In this document: positions 1 to 11,395 of the stretch, piece by piece | How the letters are laid out: every line of letters starts with the position of its first letter | Position numbering within the stretch: the first letter of the stretch is position 1 | Assembly: GCA_028583685.1 (NCBI GenBank) | Contig: JAMXIF010000222.1 | Location: 2,329,222-2,393,221, forward strand | Direction: 5' to 3' | DNA: 64,000 nucleotides | Source: Petaurus breviceps papuanus | Lineage: Eukaryota; Chordata; Mammalia; Diprotodontia; Petauridae | The notes under the pieces: model-generated | Told to the model about the DNA's origin: nothing | The model's input: only the letters and a program-made list of their open reading frames with translations | The model's database searches: none | Position numbers and translations under genes: made by a program

Positions 1-539
1 TTTTTTTTTCTCTCCCTTGCCACTGGTCTCTTCAGTCCCTCCTGAGAATATAACCTAACGCTGACCCTTAGGTTAGAAAAGGTAGCAACTGCTTACATAT
101 TGTATGGTATGATACTGTATTATAATATTTTACAATATAGGGTAAGATAAGATATTATATTATAAGATAGGATAAGATATTATGAGATATGTATTTGTGT
201 ATGTAATATAAGCATTTAATATTGATCTAGGGAAAATATCATTATTAGCTCATTTGTTGCAATCTCTTTTGATAATTGCATTTTGTAATTAATGCAGCAT
301 TTAGAGAAAGAAGAGAAACTTCTCTAACTGCTTTTTGGTTAAAGGACTACAACTTTTTGACATTGACTGGCAACTGAATCAAACATAGTTATGTGGGAGA
401 GAAAAAAAAAGGTCATGTGGTAACCAAGAATCCTCAGGAAACTTCTATAATGTGACATTGGCCCTGGGAATGGGAGAAGAGCTTTGGGTTTTGGATATGA
501 AATACGTGCTGATTTTATCTTCCTTCCACATTCTCCTCT
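1..539. other. AT-rich stretch, nothing recognised
   Basis: Mostly A/T with short runs such as the degenerate 'gataagatatta' repeats near 120-190. I see no repeat family, exon or RNA gene. Confidence 0.5.
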
Positions 540-1065
540 TATCTGTGACCACGTCTGTTCTACGTTCTAAGGTCTCACTGAGTTTTGGTATTCCATGTTT
601 TATTTTCAACGCTCCCTCCCAATTCTTACAATCTACGTTCAAAATCTACTCTCATATCTGAGTCTATGTTCTATGTTTCAAGATCCCTCCATACTCTTGA
701 TATTTCTTCTTCTGAGTCCATCCCCACCATCGTCATCCTGACATTTTATAGTCTATGTTCTAATATCCTTTAGTCTCTGACATTTTATGATCTAGATTCT
801 ACATCTAACTCTTTCTGTGTGTATCTGCGTGGGTGATAGAATCCTTTGGCCACCTGTTGAAACTTTTGAATGATTCTGAAAAAAATATGTTGACTGTATT
901 AAATAAAATTCTTAGGGCTATGAAATAAAACATTTTTATTGAAATAAAATATTCATTTTTAAACCATAGACCCCAAGTTAAGAATCTAAGACCTTGTCCA
1001 CTCTGACATTCTTTGATCTATGCTCTCATACTATTTAAGCTAAACTCTACATCTTCCATCTCCTC
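540..1065. repeat. Degenerate tandem array of 'ctctgacattctatgttcta' type
   Basis: Variants of 'tctatgttcta' and 'tctgacatttta' recur at irregular intervals of roughly 30-60 bp (for example near 549, 631, 751, 781 and 1003). The unit resembles the 3' tail of ancient tRNA-headed or CR1-type repeats ('ctctgacattctatgattct'), apparently amplified in place and then diverged. Unit length and edges are estimates by eye. Confidence 0.5.
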
Positions 1066-1214
1066 TAATACTGAAAAAAATAATGTTTTGCACAGAATAT
1101 ATATTTAATGAATTTTCAATGAATTCACTTGAATTAAATTGGCTTGGATTGGGGGAGGCGGAGAGGGGTTTTACAATTGAAGGGATATTACTGAAAGGAG
1201 AACCTGTGGGTCAG

Positions 1215-1400
1215 TCTAGTACAAAAGGAAAAGCACATTGGACTTGGAATCAAAGAGTTTTGCTCTGAATCTCTGCTTTTTCACTTTTTCCCTGGATGAC
1301 CTTGGGTAAGTCTTTTTACCTTTGTGAGCCTCATTCCCATGTTCTCTACAAGGAAGGCCTTGAACTTGTTCACTAAGGACCCTCTTCATAAACATCCTAT
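1215..1400 (+). mobile_element. MIR/CORE-SINE fragment
   Basis: Order of landmarks matches a MIR-type SINE: 'cattggacttggaatcaaag', then 'tggatgaccttgggtaagtc', then a 'cctttgtgagcctcattccc' segment. Strongly diverged, so old. Confidence 0.6.
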
Positions 1401-1439
1401 GGCAAAACACTCAAAGGGAAGATTCTGATGATGAAATAA

Positions 1440-1870
1440 ACCTCCCTTTAAAATGCCAAAGGGAGTGAATCCGTGGCTGCCTCAGTACAGTAGATCCTGT
1501 TGATTAATTAAGAAATCAATGTTCACCCTCGAGCAATTTGCCTTTTATGTCTGTTCTGCATCATTTCAGTTGTTTAACCCTCATAATTGTCAGCAGCGAA
1601 GAGAGGCAAGGAGTGGGAGCTTAGCAAAGCTGGCCCTTAATTCTGCAAATAGTGTTTTAATTAGACGTCACAGGAAATAAACGCTCGGGGACAACAAAGC
1701 ATCAATCTACAGGAAGCTCCTGTACAGCCTGGGCTAACCCACCGTGTTTGCTCATTACCAAACACACTGGGCCATTTGTAATCCTCATCAGATGCAGTAT
1801 CAAGTCTATTTCATTAACAGGGGTCCTTTTTATTTTTCTGTGTGATAAATATCACCGTGTTGCATGTATA
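1440..1870. other. Candidate conserved non-coding block
   Basis: Non-repetitive sequence of balanced composition that keeps several CpGs (for example 'acgctcggggac'). It holds homeodomain-type TAATTA cores next to a CRE-like ACGTCA ('tttaattagacgtcacagg', about 1658-1676). No open frame of note. Enhancer identity is inference only; conservation was not tested. Confidence 0.35.
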
Positions 1871-2369
1871 TGTATGGGAAACAAATGACTTTCACACTAA
1901 GCTCTATTGATTGCTTCCTGGAAGCATCTGTGCTTGTTTTTTTTTTTTTCTTTTAATCAAATTCTTTGAGATGAAGAGAATTGAATCATTGTTATACATA
2001 TGACATCAGACAAATTCTAGCTCTTGGATCTGGGCAATATTTTAAACTCCCTTTCCTTTCCCCTCTGCTCACTTGTCAAGCACACCATTTGTTTTTCTGC
2101 CTTCATTCTCTGTAGTTTTCAACTTCTGAAGCTTCACAGTTGCACAGCTGCTGACAGACAGACAGAGAGAGAGGGTGGGGGGAGGAGAGGGAGACGGAGA
2201 GAAACCAAACTATGATAATCTCTCTCTCTCTCTAAGGTAGTCAATGATTCCCTTTCACCTCTAAGGCAGAATTGCCCTTGTATGTATCTGTCTCCAAAAA
2301 CAGGACCCCCACCTACCTTTCCACTCCATATCATTCACCTTCATGCAGTCTCCCTTTAAGTTAACCTGG
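1871..2369. other. Unassigned, with purine-rich and TC-rich patches
   Basis: A purine-rich tract of GACA/GAGA units lies at about 2155-2210 and a short (TC)n run at about 2217-2234. The rest shows nothing I recognise. Confidence 0.5.
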
Positions 2370-2600
2370 CCTGCTTGCACATCTTTGCACAAGGAGTGCC
2401 CTATTTGTAGAATGCAGAATGCATTCTCCTGCCCTCTGTTTTTATCACCTCAAGCTTCTTTTAAAGTCTAATCCAGGCAGCACCTTATTTTGCCTTAGTC
2501 TTTTCCTCACAGCTCTGTAACCATAAACAATCTTCAGTTCCTTAAATTACTTTGTTTTGTTTTGGATTTTTTTTTTCTGGTCAATTCATCTGTGCACATG
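2370..2600 (+). mobile_element. LINE-2 3'-region fragment
   Basis: Text such as 'gaatgcattctcctgccctc', 'cctcaagcttcttttaaagt' and 'ggcagcaccttattttgcc' follows the order of the L2 3' region (market-type pyrimidine-rich segment before the A/T-rich tail). Diverged. Confidence 0.45.
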
Positions 2601-2614
2601 TTGTTTCCTACCAG

Positions 2615-3070
2615 TAAAATAAAAACAGGTTTATTAAGCACTTACTATGTGCAGTTGATTTCTTAAGCAATGAGGATATCAGGACAAGGAAAAATAAAGC
2701 CCCTTCCCCTAATAAATTTACATTCTAATGCAAGAAGACAACACTAAAAGGGAGCTGCATATCCAAGGGGGAGGAAGGTAGAGCATAAAGACGCCTTGTG
2801 TGGAGGCCATGTTTTCGAACCTGGCCAAGAGGGGCGTGAAGCTTGGCAGTTCTGGGGATTTCCACTAAATTGGGGTCCCAGAAGAAACTCACCAATGGGG
2901 GAAATGATTCAATCTGACAGAGAGAGAATCCAGGGAAGAAAGGTCCCAGGGATGATTGGATGTCCCAGGATCAGTGACCTGGCACCTCTATGAGGAAAAC
3001 AGCAGGATGAAGAGAGGGACACCACCTACATCCCAGGATTGTGGCAGGTATACGAGAGAGTAAAAGCTTG
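2615..3070 (+). mobile_element. Ancient interspersed repeat ('tttattaagcacttactatgtg' family)
   Basis: Begins with 'tttattaagcacttactatg', passes through 'ccccttcccctaataaattt acattctaatg' and continues into a purine-rich body. The same order appears near 22385, 37715, 44940, 47085 and 53690, all on the plus strand. I do not know its repeat-library name. Confidence 0.5.
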
Positions 3071-3080
3071 GAGCCAATAA

Positions 3081-3320
3081 GACCAGCTAGGTGGTGCAGT
3101 GGATAGACCATTGCCACTGGAGTCAGGAAGATCTGATTTCAAACGCAACCTGAGACATTTCCTAGATGTGGGGCTGTTTGTCTCAGTTCCCTCATTTGAA
3201 AAACATAGCACTGATATCCCAGGGTGGCTCTAAGGATCAAATGAGATAACATTTGCGGGCACTTAGCATGATGTCTGGCACAAAACAGGCATTTAAACGA
3301 TGTCTGTCCTTCTCTTTCTG
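3081..3320 (+). mobile_element. tRNA-headed SINE joined to CORE/MIR body
   Basis: Starts 'agctaggtggtgcagtggat' (box-A region of the marsupial tRNA-derived head), then 'gagtcaggaagatctgattt', then a MIR-like core and tail ('caaatgagataacatttgcg', 'tagcatgatgtctggcacaa'). Confidence 0.8.
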
Positions 3321-3324
3321 GCGC

Positions 3325-3900
3325 ATCAGGGATTCTTTTGTCTTTTCTTCACAGCCCTAGCTTTTTGAATCTGGATAGGCTGCCTTTAGGAGGCAATGGT
3401 GGAGGTGAACTTTAAAGGAAGGAGGGAATTTTATGAGACAGAGGTCAGAAGACAATACTCTGATGGGGTCGACAATTCATCGAAATGAAGAGAATTTAAT
3501 AATTATGTGTTCAGTGATCACTAATTTTTGGATCAAATTATTCTCACTTGAATGGCTATATAAACTCTAGTTATTATGATGATGCTTGAGATATAAAATG
3601 ATTCAGTGTGTTTTGCAAAATTTAAAAAGTGAATGTCAGTTGCACTTTTATCACCACTATAACTTTCTACTCCCATCTTCCTCAACATAATGTTTTCAGT
3701 GAACTCTCCCACCATTCTCCAGCATAAATCCTTCTGTTCAGTCAATCATCTTTCTACAATTGTACAGCATTCACCCCCATTGCTGCACCCTGGTTGTTCC
3801 TTTGCTTCTGCATTGGCTCAGCATGGATGAAAGTGGCAAAGAGACCCCAATGATCTTACTTTCTATCAGGCCAAGTCTTCTAACCATCTGATTTTTCTTT
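3325..3900. other. Unassigned
   Basis: No exon, RNA gene or clear repeat seen. Ends in a pyrimidine/T run that belongs to the SINE that follows. Confidence 0.4.
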
Positions 3901-4053
3901 CTTTTTTTTTTTTTGGAGGGCAATTGGGGTTGTGACTTGCCCAAAGTCACACAGCTAGTTTTTTGTGTTAAGTGTCTGAGGCCAGATTTGAACTCAGGTC
4001 CTTCTGACTGCAGGGCCAGTGCTCTATTCACTGTGCCACCTAGCCACCCAAAC
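3901..4053 (-). mobile_element. tRNA-derived SINE, antisense
   Basis: A leading T-run (the A-tail on the minus strand) is followed by 'caattggggttgtgacttgc', 'cacacagctag', 'tttgaactcaggtcc' (box-B side) and 'ctgtgccacctagccaccc', the exact mirror of the sense SINE head. Little diverged, so fairly young. Confidence 0.85.
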
Positions 4054-4390
4054 ATCTCATTTTTCAAAAGAGAAAACTGAAGCCCACATAGCACAAGTTA
4101 TTCCCTTCCATTCGTACAGCCAGTTAGTGTCAGAGGTGGATCTCAATTCCATGAATTTTTGGTTCTTAGTTCAAGTTCTTTCTACCAATGCATTGCTTTA
4201 GTACATTGATCAATTTGACCCAATACTCTTAGGTTTTACTTTCCTTCATTCAGTCAACTAGCAAAGCAGACTACATGCATTGCCAAAATTAATATTTAAT
4301 TGTTTAATCAAATCACCTTTTTCTGTCTTTACTAATAATTTAGTGTTGCAAGGTATTGTGGAACAAGATAAAAATAAAACAAAACATAAG

Positions 4391-4560
4391 ACATGGAAGC
4401 AGGAAGACAGTGTTTCAACTACCCCAGAAAAGAGATATATGACCCTGGGCAATCATTTAGTCTTTCCGGAACTCTGTTTCCTCATGTGCAATATAAGAGA
4501 GTTGGATTTGATCAGCTTTAAATTACCTTTTCATCCCTGCCACAATCCTGGGATGAAAGC
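4391..4560 (+). mobile_element. MIR-type SINE
   Basis: Contains 'atgaccctgggcaatcattt', 'ctctgtttcctcatgtgcaa' and the tail 'gagttggatttgatcagctt'. Old and diverged. Confidence 0.65.
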
Positions 4561-4839
4561 ACTATCATTGTCTTCACTGTGCTGCTTTCCTTGTGGAATC
4601 TCAAAGTCATGATCTTAATTTTTTCACTCGAGAGTGGGGGCTAAAGTTAAACACCCATACTTGCCAAAAATAAGATTCTAGGCATCAACTATTGAGTAAG
4701 GGAGAACTTGGGTTTGGGGAAGGACTTAGGAATAAGAGTGGCATTTTTGGTTCTCTTGATCCAGAATGGCAAGAAAAATATAGATGGGAGCAGGATACTC
4801 ACACAGAAGGTTTTAATGGACAGAGAATACAATTGGGGG

Positions 4840-5000
4840 TTAGAGGATATAGACTTGAATTCCAGAAGCATCATGAACCCCTGTGTGATTGCAGGTAATT
4901 CACTCCCTCTCTGGACCTTGCACAATAAAACTCTGCTGTAGAGTAGAACCTGGCCTAAGAGAGAGTCTTCAGATTTTAATCAGCTTTAAATTCTGGTGGA
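4840..5000 (+). mobile_element. MIR-type SINE, partial
   Basis: 'cttgaattccagaagcatca' followed by 'gtgtgattgcaggtaattca' and 'ccctctctggacctt' keeps MIR landmark order. Confidence 0.5.
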
Positions 5001-5484
5001 TTTTCACTCCAAAAAGAATTTGCTTGCAATTGAGGTTTAAATATGGAAATTAATACAGTGTGTTAGTAATTGTACAATGAAATTCCAAGTGTTAATTTAG
5101 TTCCATGAGAACATACAGTGACAGCACTGCTATTATCAGAATGAATCCTAGGGAAATTGAAATTTGAAATTCTGTCTTACTCAGCACCAAAAGCCTTAAC
5201 GAGTCTGTTTGAGGAAGTCACCTTGTCTTGGTTGGCTGAAGATTCTCTTTGAATAGTTGGCATCTGAATGGGGACAGACATTGATCCTCTCAGTTCTGAG
5301 GGCAGGAGTATAGTCATTGCACTTAGAATGTCATTGGGCGCAGACATATGGTCTTCCAGGCCAAGGTTTGGACACAGTATTTCCCAAAGGTCTTTAGTAT
5401 AGTGTGACCCATAGCATAGTAAAATATTTTCCTTTAGGTTCTAAAGGTCCTAAAATTGGTCAGTGATGTCAAGTAGAAAAAATA
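5001..5484. other. Unassigned
   Basis: No recognisable repeat or frame. Composition is ordinary for the window. Confidence 0.4.
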
Positions 5485-5695
5485 AAATAAAATCTTTGAT
5501 CTGGAAGGAATCTCAAAGGCCCCCTAATCTAAAACTCCAACTGACATCTTTTTTTTTTTTCACAGATGAGGAAAATGAGACCTATAGAGGACAGGGGACT
5601 TGCCCTAGGTTATTCAAGTAGTGAACAACAGAGATAAGATTTTAATCCAGGTCCTCTCTTTCCCAAGTTGATGATATTGCTACTCTATCATTTCT
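5485..5695 (-). mobile_element. MIR-type SINE, antisense
   Basis: 'cacagatgaggaaaatgaga', 'ggggacttgccctaggttat' and 'aatccaggtcctctctttcc' are the reverse complement of the MIR core in the right order. Confidence 0.65.
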
Positions 5696-6370
5696 TCCAA
5701 AAGAAAACATTTCTTTTATAACATCCTGACAAGTGATCAAAAATTAGAGCTAGAACTAGCATGGCACATCCAGGGCTTTTTCCCAGGGTGACAACATCCT
5801 GGAGAGACATTTTCCTTAGCAATGTTTTCATACCTGATGAGGTGTTCAGGTAGCCTGTTGCATTGACCTGCAATGTTATTCATAATATTATTTTATCCTC
5901 TCACACTCTCCTAAGGTCTGTCTTCTAGCCATGCTCTCTTGGGAATTTGTCAACTTCTCTAGCACAGTGACACAGCCAGATAGCTATTTAAATCAAGGAA
6001 GCAGCGTGCTCCAATTCTCTTCTTACACAACTGCACTGCAGGTTTTGCATTTGTTATGTGAATGGGATATAAGGTCTTCCCACTCATTAATAGCCTCACA
6101 TGAAGTCCATTAAGGGAAGCTTGCTTAGGGGAGGCTTGCTTTTAGCAACACCTTTTCCTAATTTCTAAGTAAGCAGTCAGTCATGAGGGTCGTGATGCCT
6201 TCTGGCTTTGAGAAGTGTATATATACTGGTACTTTGCTTTTGGGCCTTGTTTATGAGAAAGATCTTGTACTTCCCTGGTTGAGATTCTGAGTGGTTATAT
6301 GTTCAGAGCTCCCTGATCACTCAGATGCAAAGGTCTAGGTATATATGTAAAGTGTATAGCAATATTGCTT
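5696..6370. other. Unassigned
   Basis: No coding exon seen. The last 200 bp (with 'gtgtatatatactgg' and 'gcaaaggtctaggtatatat') may belong to the LTR-related repeat that follows, but I could not prove it. Confidence 0.3.
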
Positions 6371-6590
6371 TGATTCAAGTAATCATAGCCCTGTCTGTTA
6401 GTATTTATTTCTCTGCTTTGATTTTATCTGTTTGTATTTTCTCTGAAGTTCAGGGTGCTGGCTTTGCACCAGAACTAGTGAATATAATTTAAAAGATTAT
6501 TGACCCCTTAAACAGCTATTTGTCCTAGTAAAGCATATCTAAGAACTTTTGCTAGCAGCCATCCTGGACATGCCGGTATGGTTGCTGACA
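6371..6590 (-). mobile_element. Probable solo LTR, related to the LTR at 57884-58128
   Basis: Aligns by eye over about 220 bp with the gag-proximal LTR of the retrovirus at 55-58 kb. Shared blocks in order are 'ttcagggtgctg', an A/T-rich 'aaagattatt' region, 'aaagcatatctaagaac', and a 'gttgctgaca' terminus facing 'cttgctgctaca' there. Strand is set by that homology. Clearly older than the other copy. No TSD was found, so the edges are approximate. Confidence 0.5.
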
Positions 6591-6644
6591 GCATTCCACA
6601 TCTCCCCCCAAATATTTTAACCAAGAAAAAAATGATTCATAGTT

Positions 6645-6800
6645 AATAGAACCATAGATTTAGAGATGGAATGCATTTTAAAAGTTATCTAGGCCAACCA
6701 CTTCATTTTATGAATAAGGAACACAAAGTTCAGAAAAATTGAATTTTTGTCCAAGTTCCCATAGAAAGTCATAGCTAGAGGCAGGATCAAATGTAGGTTT
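6645..6800 (-). mobile_element. MIR-type SINE, antisense
   Basis: 'catagatttagagatggaat', 'cttcattttatgaataagga' and 'gtcatagctagaggcaggat' match the antisense MIR/CORE order. Confidence 0.55.
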
Positions 6801-6954
6801 TCCAACTGGAGAAAGAGATGTTATTGTCACTGCCACTGTTTGACTTGTTTTTGTTTTGTTTTTATCTTTGTACTTATTTTCCCAGCAACATTTTTATATC
6901 CAACTCCCTCCAAGGAAAAGCTGCTTACAATCTCTGAAGGCAACCATTTTTAGG

Positions 6955-7915
6955 TTTTGTTTGTGTGCTTTTAAGATATTTATATTGATTTCATTAAATA
7001 TTTCCCAATTACATGAAAAATGTTGACATTCTTTTTTTTTAGATATTGAATTCCAAATTCTCTCCCGACCCTCCTCGACTCTTTGGGAAGGCAAACAATT
7101 TGATATCAATTAAATACATGTGAAATCCTGTAAAATATTTCTATTTTGGTCATGCTGTTAAAAAAAGAAAGTTTAAAAGAAGTCTGCTTCATATTTCCTC
7201 ATTATAGTTAATCAGCTTTCTGATAGTGGATAATATTTTTCATGGTGGTTGTTTTGGAAGTGGTTTGCATCATTGTCTTGAAAAAAATAAATAAGCCTCA
7301 TGGCTGATCATCCTTCCAATATCACCATTGCTTCAAACAGTGTTTCCTGGTTCTGTTTCCTTAACTTTTCATGAGTTCATATGTTTTCCCAGGTTTTTCT
7401 GAAATTATCCTTCTCCTCACTTCTTATAGCACAATTGTACTTCATCACAAAAATATATCACATCTTGTTCAGCCATTCCCCAATTAATGGTCATCTCCTC
7501 AATTTCCAATTTGTCATAAAAAGAAGTTTTAAAGATTTTGTGGGCAAATGGGTCCTTTTCCCTTCTTTGATCTCTTTAGGATACAGTGGCGTCGTTGCCT
7601 TAAAGGGTATGCACAGCTTGGTAGCTTTGGGGGAATATTTCAAATTTTTTTTTTTTCAGAATGAATGAGCTAGTTCATAATTCCACCAATGGTGCATTAG
7701 TGTTCCAAATCTTCCACATCCCCTACAGTATTTACTATTTTCCTTTTCTATCATGGTAGCAAATCTAAGTATAAGATGATATCCTTGATTTGTTTTCATT
7801 TGTATTTTTCTAATCAGCAATTTTTTATGGCATTTGCACATGACTAATGATAATTTGGATTTCTTCTTCTGAAAACTAATTGTCATTTCAATCTGAAATC
7901 TGTCTCTTGGCAACT
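6955..7915 (-). mobile_element. LINE-1 3' end, antisense
   Basis: Reverse complement of the marsupial L1 3' region. It shows 'tatcaattaaatacatgtga' near the terminus, then 'gttcagccattccccaatta', 'aatttccaatttgtcataaa', 'gggtatgcacagcttggtag' and 'ttccaccaatggtgcattag'. The same region is present in sense at 28500-29265. No reverse-transcriptase frame is included, so it is 5'-truncated. Confidence 0.75.
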
Positions 7916-7929
7916 TCTACCCCCTCTTA

Positions 7930-8075
7930 TTTTATACTCAGTAGAATCCAAGTCCCTTGAGGACAGGGACTAGTTACCATTTTTTCTTTAGGTCCCCAGC
8001 ATCTCATTCAGTGCTTTGCCAATATTTAGGGCATGATGAGTTTGTGTAATTAAATCATTCATGTTTCTGTGCTCT
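7930..8075 (+). mobile_element. LINE-2 3' terminus
   Basis: 'cttgaggacagggactagtt' and 'gtccccagcatctcattcag' are the standard L2 3' end ('gagggcagggactg ... ccccagc'). Confidence 0.6.
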
Positions 8076-8094
8076 GGATCACCTTCAATAAAAA

Positions 8095-8345
8095 CAGACA
8101 TTATTTTTATAGTTCTTTAAGATTTGCAAAGTGCTTTATAAATTTCTCATACACTCTCATAACAACCGCTATGACATAGGTAATATTAGTATCCCCATTT
8201 TATAGATGTGTAAACTGAGACAGATGCAATTTAAGTAACTTTCTCAGGAGCACACAGCTAATAAGTTCTGGGGACTGGGTGTGAACTCAGGTCTTCTTTA
8301 CTTCAAGTACAGGGCTCTGTTCATTGTGCCTCCTAGCTACCATAT
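8095..8345 (-). mobile_element. tRNA-headed CORE-SINE, antisense
   Basis: 'tttgcaaagtgctttataaa', 'ccccattttatagatgtgta', 'gcacacagctaataagttct', 'gtgaactcaggtcttcttta' and 'tgcctcctagctacc' give the full antisense order from tail to tRNA head. Confidence 0.75.
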
Positions 8346-9835
8346 AACAAGTTCTTTGAATCTTTGATATCAGGGAGCAGAATAGTAATCAAAGATAATG
8401 TATTTTAAAGAAAAAAATTCAAAGTTGTAGAAAGGTCATATTCTGGCTTTTCATTATCAGAGATCTCCTCCTCCAGGACACATCATTCACTGTCACAAAG
8501 CCATAGAAAGTTCCCAGATTTATCAGATACAGAATTTTCCATGTTCAATTGGGATAAACTTCTCCAGTCTGAGGAAATGAGTTGCCCTCTGGATTGTGAC
8601 CTTGAGAGTAGATGCATGTGGGTCTGAAGGGGGAAGGGGAGGGAGAATTGTTTTCCTTTCCCCTATTCTCAAAATTTTCCTTCCCAGGGGGAAAATAAAT
8701 ACAAATTATCTGGGCAGTTTTGTTCAAAAAACAGCAATGAAGTCAGAGAATATAGGGGCATAGAAGATGTAAGAAGACTGGAAATGTGGGGAAGGAGGGG
8801 TGGTAGTCTTTAATTATGAAGTGTTTTGAATTCCAAAGACAGGAAACTGAAGCATCTTCCAGAGAGAAACTAGCACAGTCAGCAGAGATACAAAGATGCT
8901 GAGTAAATGCCTCAGTTGTCAAGGAAGATGCATTCTACTTATGTAGAGAAGGGAAAGAAGATACAGGTGGCAGAGGAGGAGAAGGAGGGTCAGGAGGGAG
9001 CAGAAACCCTGATGATCAGGCAGAAATAAAAAAAGTCTAATAACTAGCATAATGACTATTCATTCCCTGTATAACCATAGGATTATGAAATTTGCTCTCA
9101 ATGTGTTAGAAAACTTAATTTTTGTAGCAGCTCAGGGACATAAGGAGAGAAGGGATTAGAATTTCCTTTTGGCAAATAGTTCTTATTAGAAATGCAAATG
9201 CCATTTCCCACTAAGAAGGATCCAGAGGACATTTGAAGAACAGAGAAGGAAAAAACATTGTGTAGGAAATATGCCATTCTTGAATGGTAAAGGCTCAAGA
9301 TTGAATTTAGGGAGGAGGAATTTAAGGACTTGTGGAGAAATTGAGAAAAGAAAAGGTGGAGGGGAGAAAGGAGAAGAAACAAATGAAGTTGAATATATAA
9401 AGAGTATGTATTTAATGGACTAAAAGAAAAGGAGGAGATGAAAAGGAGGGTACAAGATAAGGAAGAAAAGGAAGAAGATGGGGAGGAGGAGGTCATAGTT
9501 GTAACCCGATAACATGGAAGATTGGTAAGTCGGAAGAAAGGAATTTAGAGTACTTTCATGCTACTAACCAGATAAAAAGATGCTAGAAAGGTACCTACTT
9601 GCTTAAAATGGTATATATTCAAGTTCTGTGTGACTAGGGAGGCCAAGCTTGATAGATCACTTCAGATGAGAAGTTCTGAGCTGTAGTACATCTAAATATA
9701 ATCAATTTCCTGTGCACAGTCTACCACCAATATCATGGGACACATGAGCATAGAAGCCATCGGGTAGCCTAAAGAGGGGTGAAAAACCCAAGATTGCAAA
9801 ACAGAGCAAGTCAAAGCTTCCTAATGAATGATTTG
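8346..9835. other. Unassigned, includes a long purine-rich tract
   Basis: About 8920-9510 is dominated by A and G on the plus strand (for example 'aggaggagaaggagggtcag', 'gaagaaaaggaagaagatgg'). The serine-rich frame read from the other strand is a by-product of this bias. No gene or named repeat recognised. Confidence 0.5.
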
Positions 9836-9839
9836 CCAC

Positions 9840-9995
9840 TTTCTTTAGCTAATTTTACAGAGGAGGAAAGTGAGGCAAACAGGGTTAAGTGACTTTCCCA
9901 GGGCTATGCAGCTAGTAAGTATCTGAGAACAGAATTAAACTCAGGTAGATGATTTCAGACCTGTCACTCTATCCAGTGCACCACCTAATTTCCAC
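9840..9995 (-). mobile_element. tRNA-derived SINE, antisense
   Basis: 'tttacagaggaggaaagtga', 'gttaagtgactttcccaggg', 'gcagctagtaagtatctgag' and 'tatccagtgcaccacctaat' in antisense order. Confidence 0.75.
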
Positions 9996-10589
9996 TGTCA
10001 GAGATGATACTTGAACACTAATATTCTTTGTTCTGAGATTCATAAGGAATGTAGTAAAAACAGCTTGCTCTATGAAGCTAAGGCAACCCCACCCAATACA
10101 TATACCACAACTTATATAGTTGAGTGATTCATGTCTCTGATTCTGTAAAACCACCAGGACCTTCTGGTGATGCTGTATTATTGCTAGATGATGCTAGGTC
10201 TGTTCACCACGTCTCATGTAATGAGTAGTCTTTACTAGACATTGACCTGTGCTGGTTTTGTATGACCATCATCTAACTTTGTTTTTATAGTCCTATGCCT
10301 ACTGCTACTAATGGTCAGGTATTATGGATGTTAGGCAGACTTCAATTAACATTTGTCCACACCTATGTTTCATTGACCATACATTTTCAGAGCATCCCTA
10401 GTTTCTAGCTTCTGAATTCAGTTAGTCTTCACTTGAGATATTACTCAATGGAGGTGCCATGTAGAGAAAGGAAGTCTGTATTTTGATTAAAAGCAAGACA
10501 TTTGTTGTTGTCTGCAGATCATTTTGAAATGGGAACCTTCTTAAATACCATACATTGATTTTTCATGAAGATAGGGGAATCACTACAAT
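9996..10589. other. Unassigned
   Basis: No repeat or exon recognised; no long open frame. Confidence 0.4.
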
Positions 10590-10618
10590 GAAGATGAAGG
10601 AAGGAAGGAAGGAAGGAA
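10590..10618. repeat. (GGAA)n microsatellite
   Basis: About six 'ggaa' units in a row. Confidence 0.85.
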
Positions 10619-10619
10619 A

Positions 10620-10925
10620 TAAAAACAGTTATGCTTTAGTCTGTATTTAGACATCAGTTCTTTTCTGGAGGTGGATATATTTTTCATTATTTCCTTATTG
10701 CTTATTGTCACTCCTTCAATTTCTTTTTCTTCTTTTATTTCTATCATTAGATTTTCTAGAATAATATTTAATAATAGTAGTGATAATGGGCATCCTTGTT
10801 TCACCCCTGATTTTATTGAGAAAGCTTCTAATTTATCACCATTTCAAATAATACTTTTTGATCATTTTACACTACTAATCATTTTAAGGTAAGCTCAATT
10901 TATTCCTGATGATTTTAGTGGGAAA
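10620..10925 (-). pseudogene. LINE-1 ORF2 reverse-transcriptase fragment
   Basis: The minus strand encodes a stretch containing 'KLEAFSIKSGVKQGCPLS' then 'NIILENLMIEIKEEKEIEGV'. This matches the L1 reverse-transcriptase block that precedes the catalytic FADD motif (usual form '[22 protein letters not shown]'). The FADD box itself is not included. An orphan scrap of about 300 bp with nothing L1-like on either side. Confidence 0.75.
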
Positions 10926-11124
10926 TATTTGCTAATCATTCTTAATTTGGTTTTCCCCCTCTTTTGATAAATAGACACATGAAAGATAGATACAAATAGA
11001 TAGATCATATATACATATATGTGTGAATATGATTTGCTTTGATTTTACATAAAAACAAACGCACATTAAGTAAATTGTTTAGAGTCATATGATCAGTGAG
11101 TATCTGAGGCAGAATTTAAGCTCA

Positions 11125-11395
11125 GGTGATTCTTGAGCATTTAGGTGGTGAAGTGGATAGAGAACCATGCTTGGAGCCAGGAAAACCTGACCTCGGACAG
11201 TTACTGGCTATGAGACCCTAGACAAATCACTTGAACTTATTTGGTTCGGTTTCCTCATTTCTAAAATGAGCTAGAGAAGGAAATGAGAAATCACTCCGGT
11301 ATCTTTGGCAAGTAATGTGATGCCTCCCCCCCCCCCCGCTCCGTGGGGTCACAAAGTCAGACATGATTGAACATGACAAAACAACACAACCCTCC
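11125..11395 (+). mobile_element. Full-length tRNA-headed SINE
   Basis: 'catttaggtggtgaagtgga', 'gacaaatcacttgaacttat', 'ggtttcctcatttctaaaat', 'gagctagagaaggaaatgag' and the tail 'ggggtcacaaagtcagacat ... gaacatgacaaaacaacac' cover the whole element. A poly-C run at about 11327-11338 interrupts it. Confidence 0.85.

Noticed and set aside
4280-4612. 110-codon plus-strand frame
   Set aside because: Lies across a MIR element; no domain and no conservation evidence.
9098-9496. 132-codon Ser-rich minus-strand frame
   Set aside because: It reads the complement of a purine-rich tract; low complexity, no domain.
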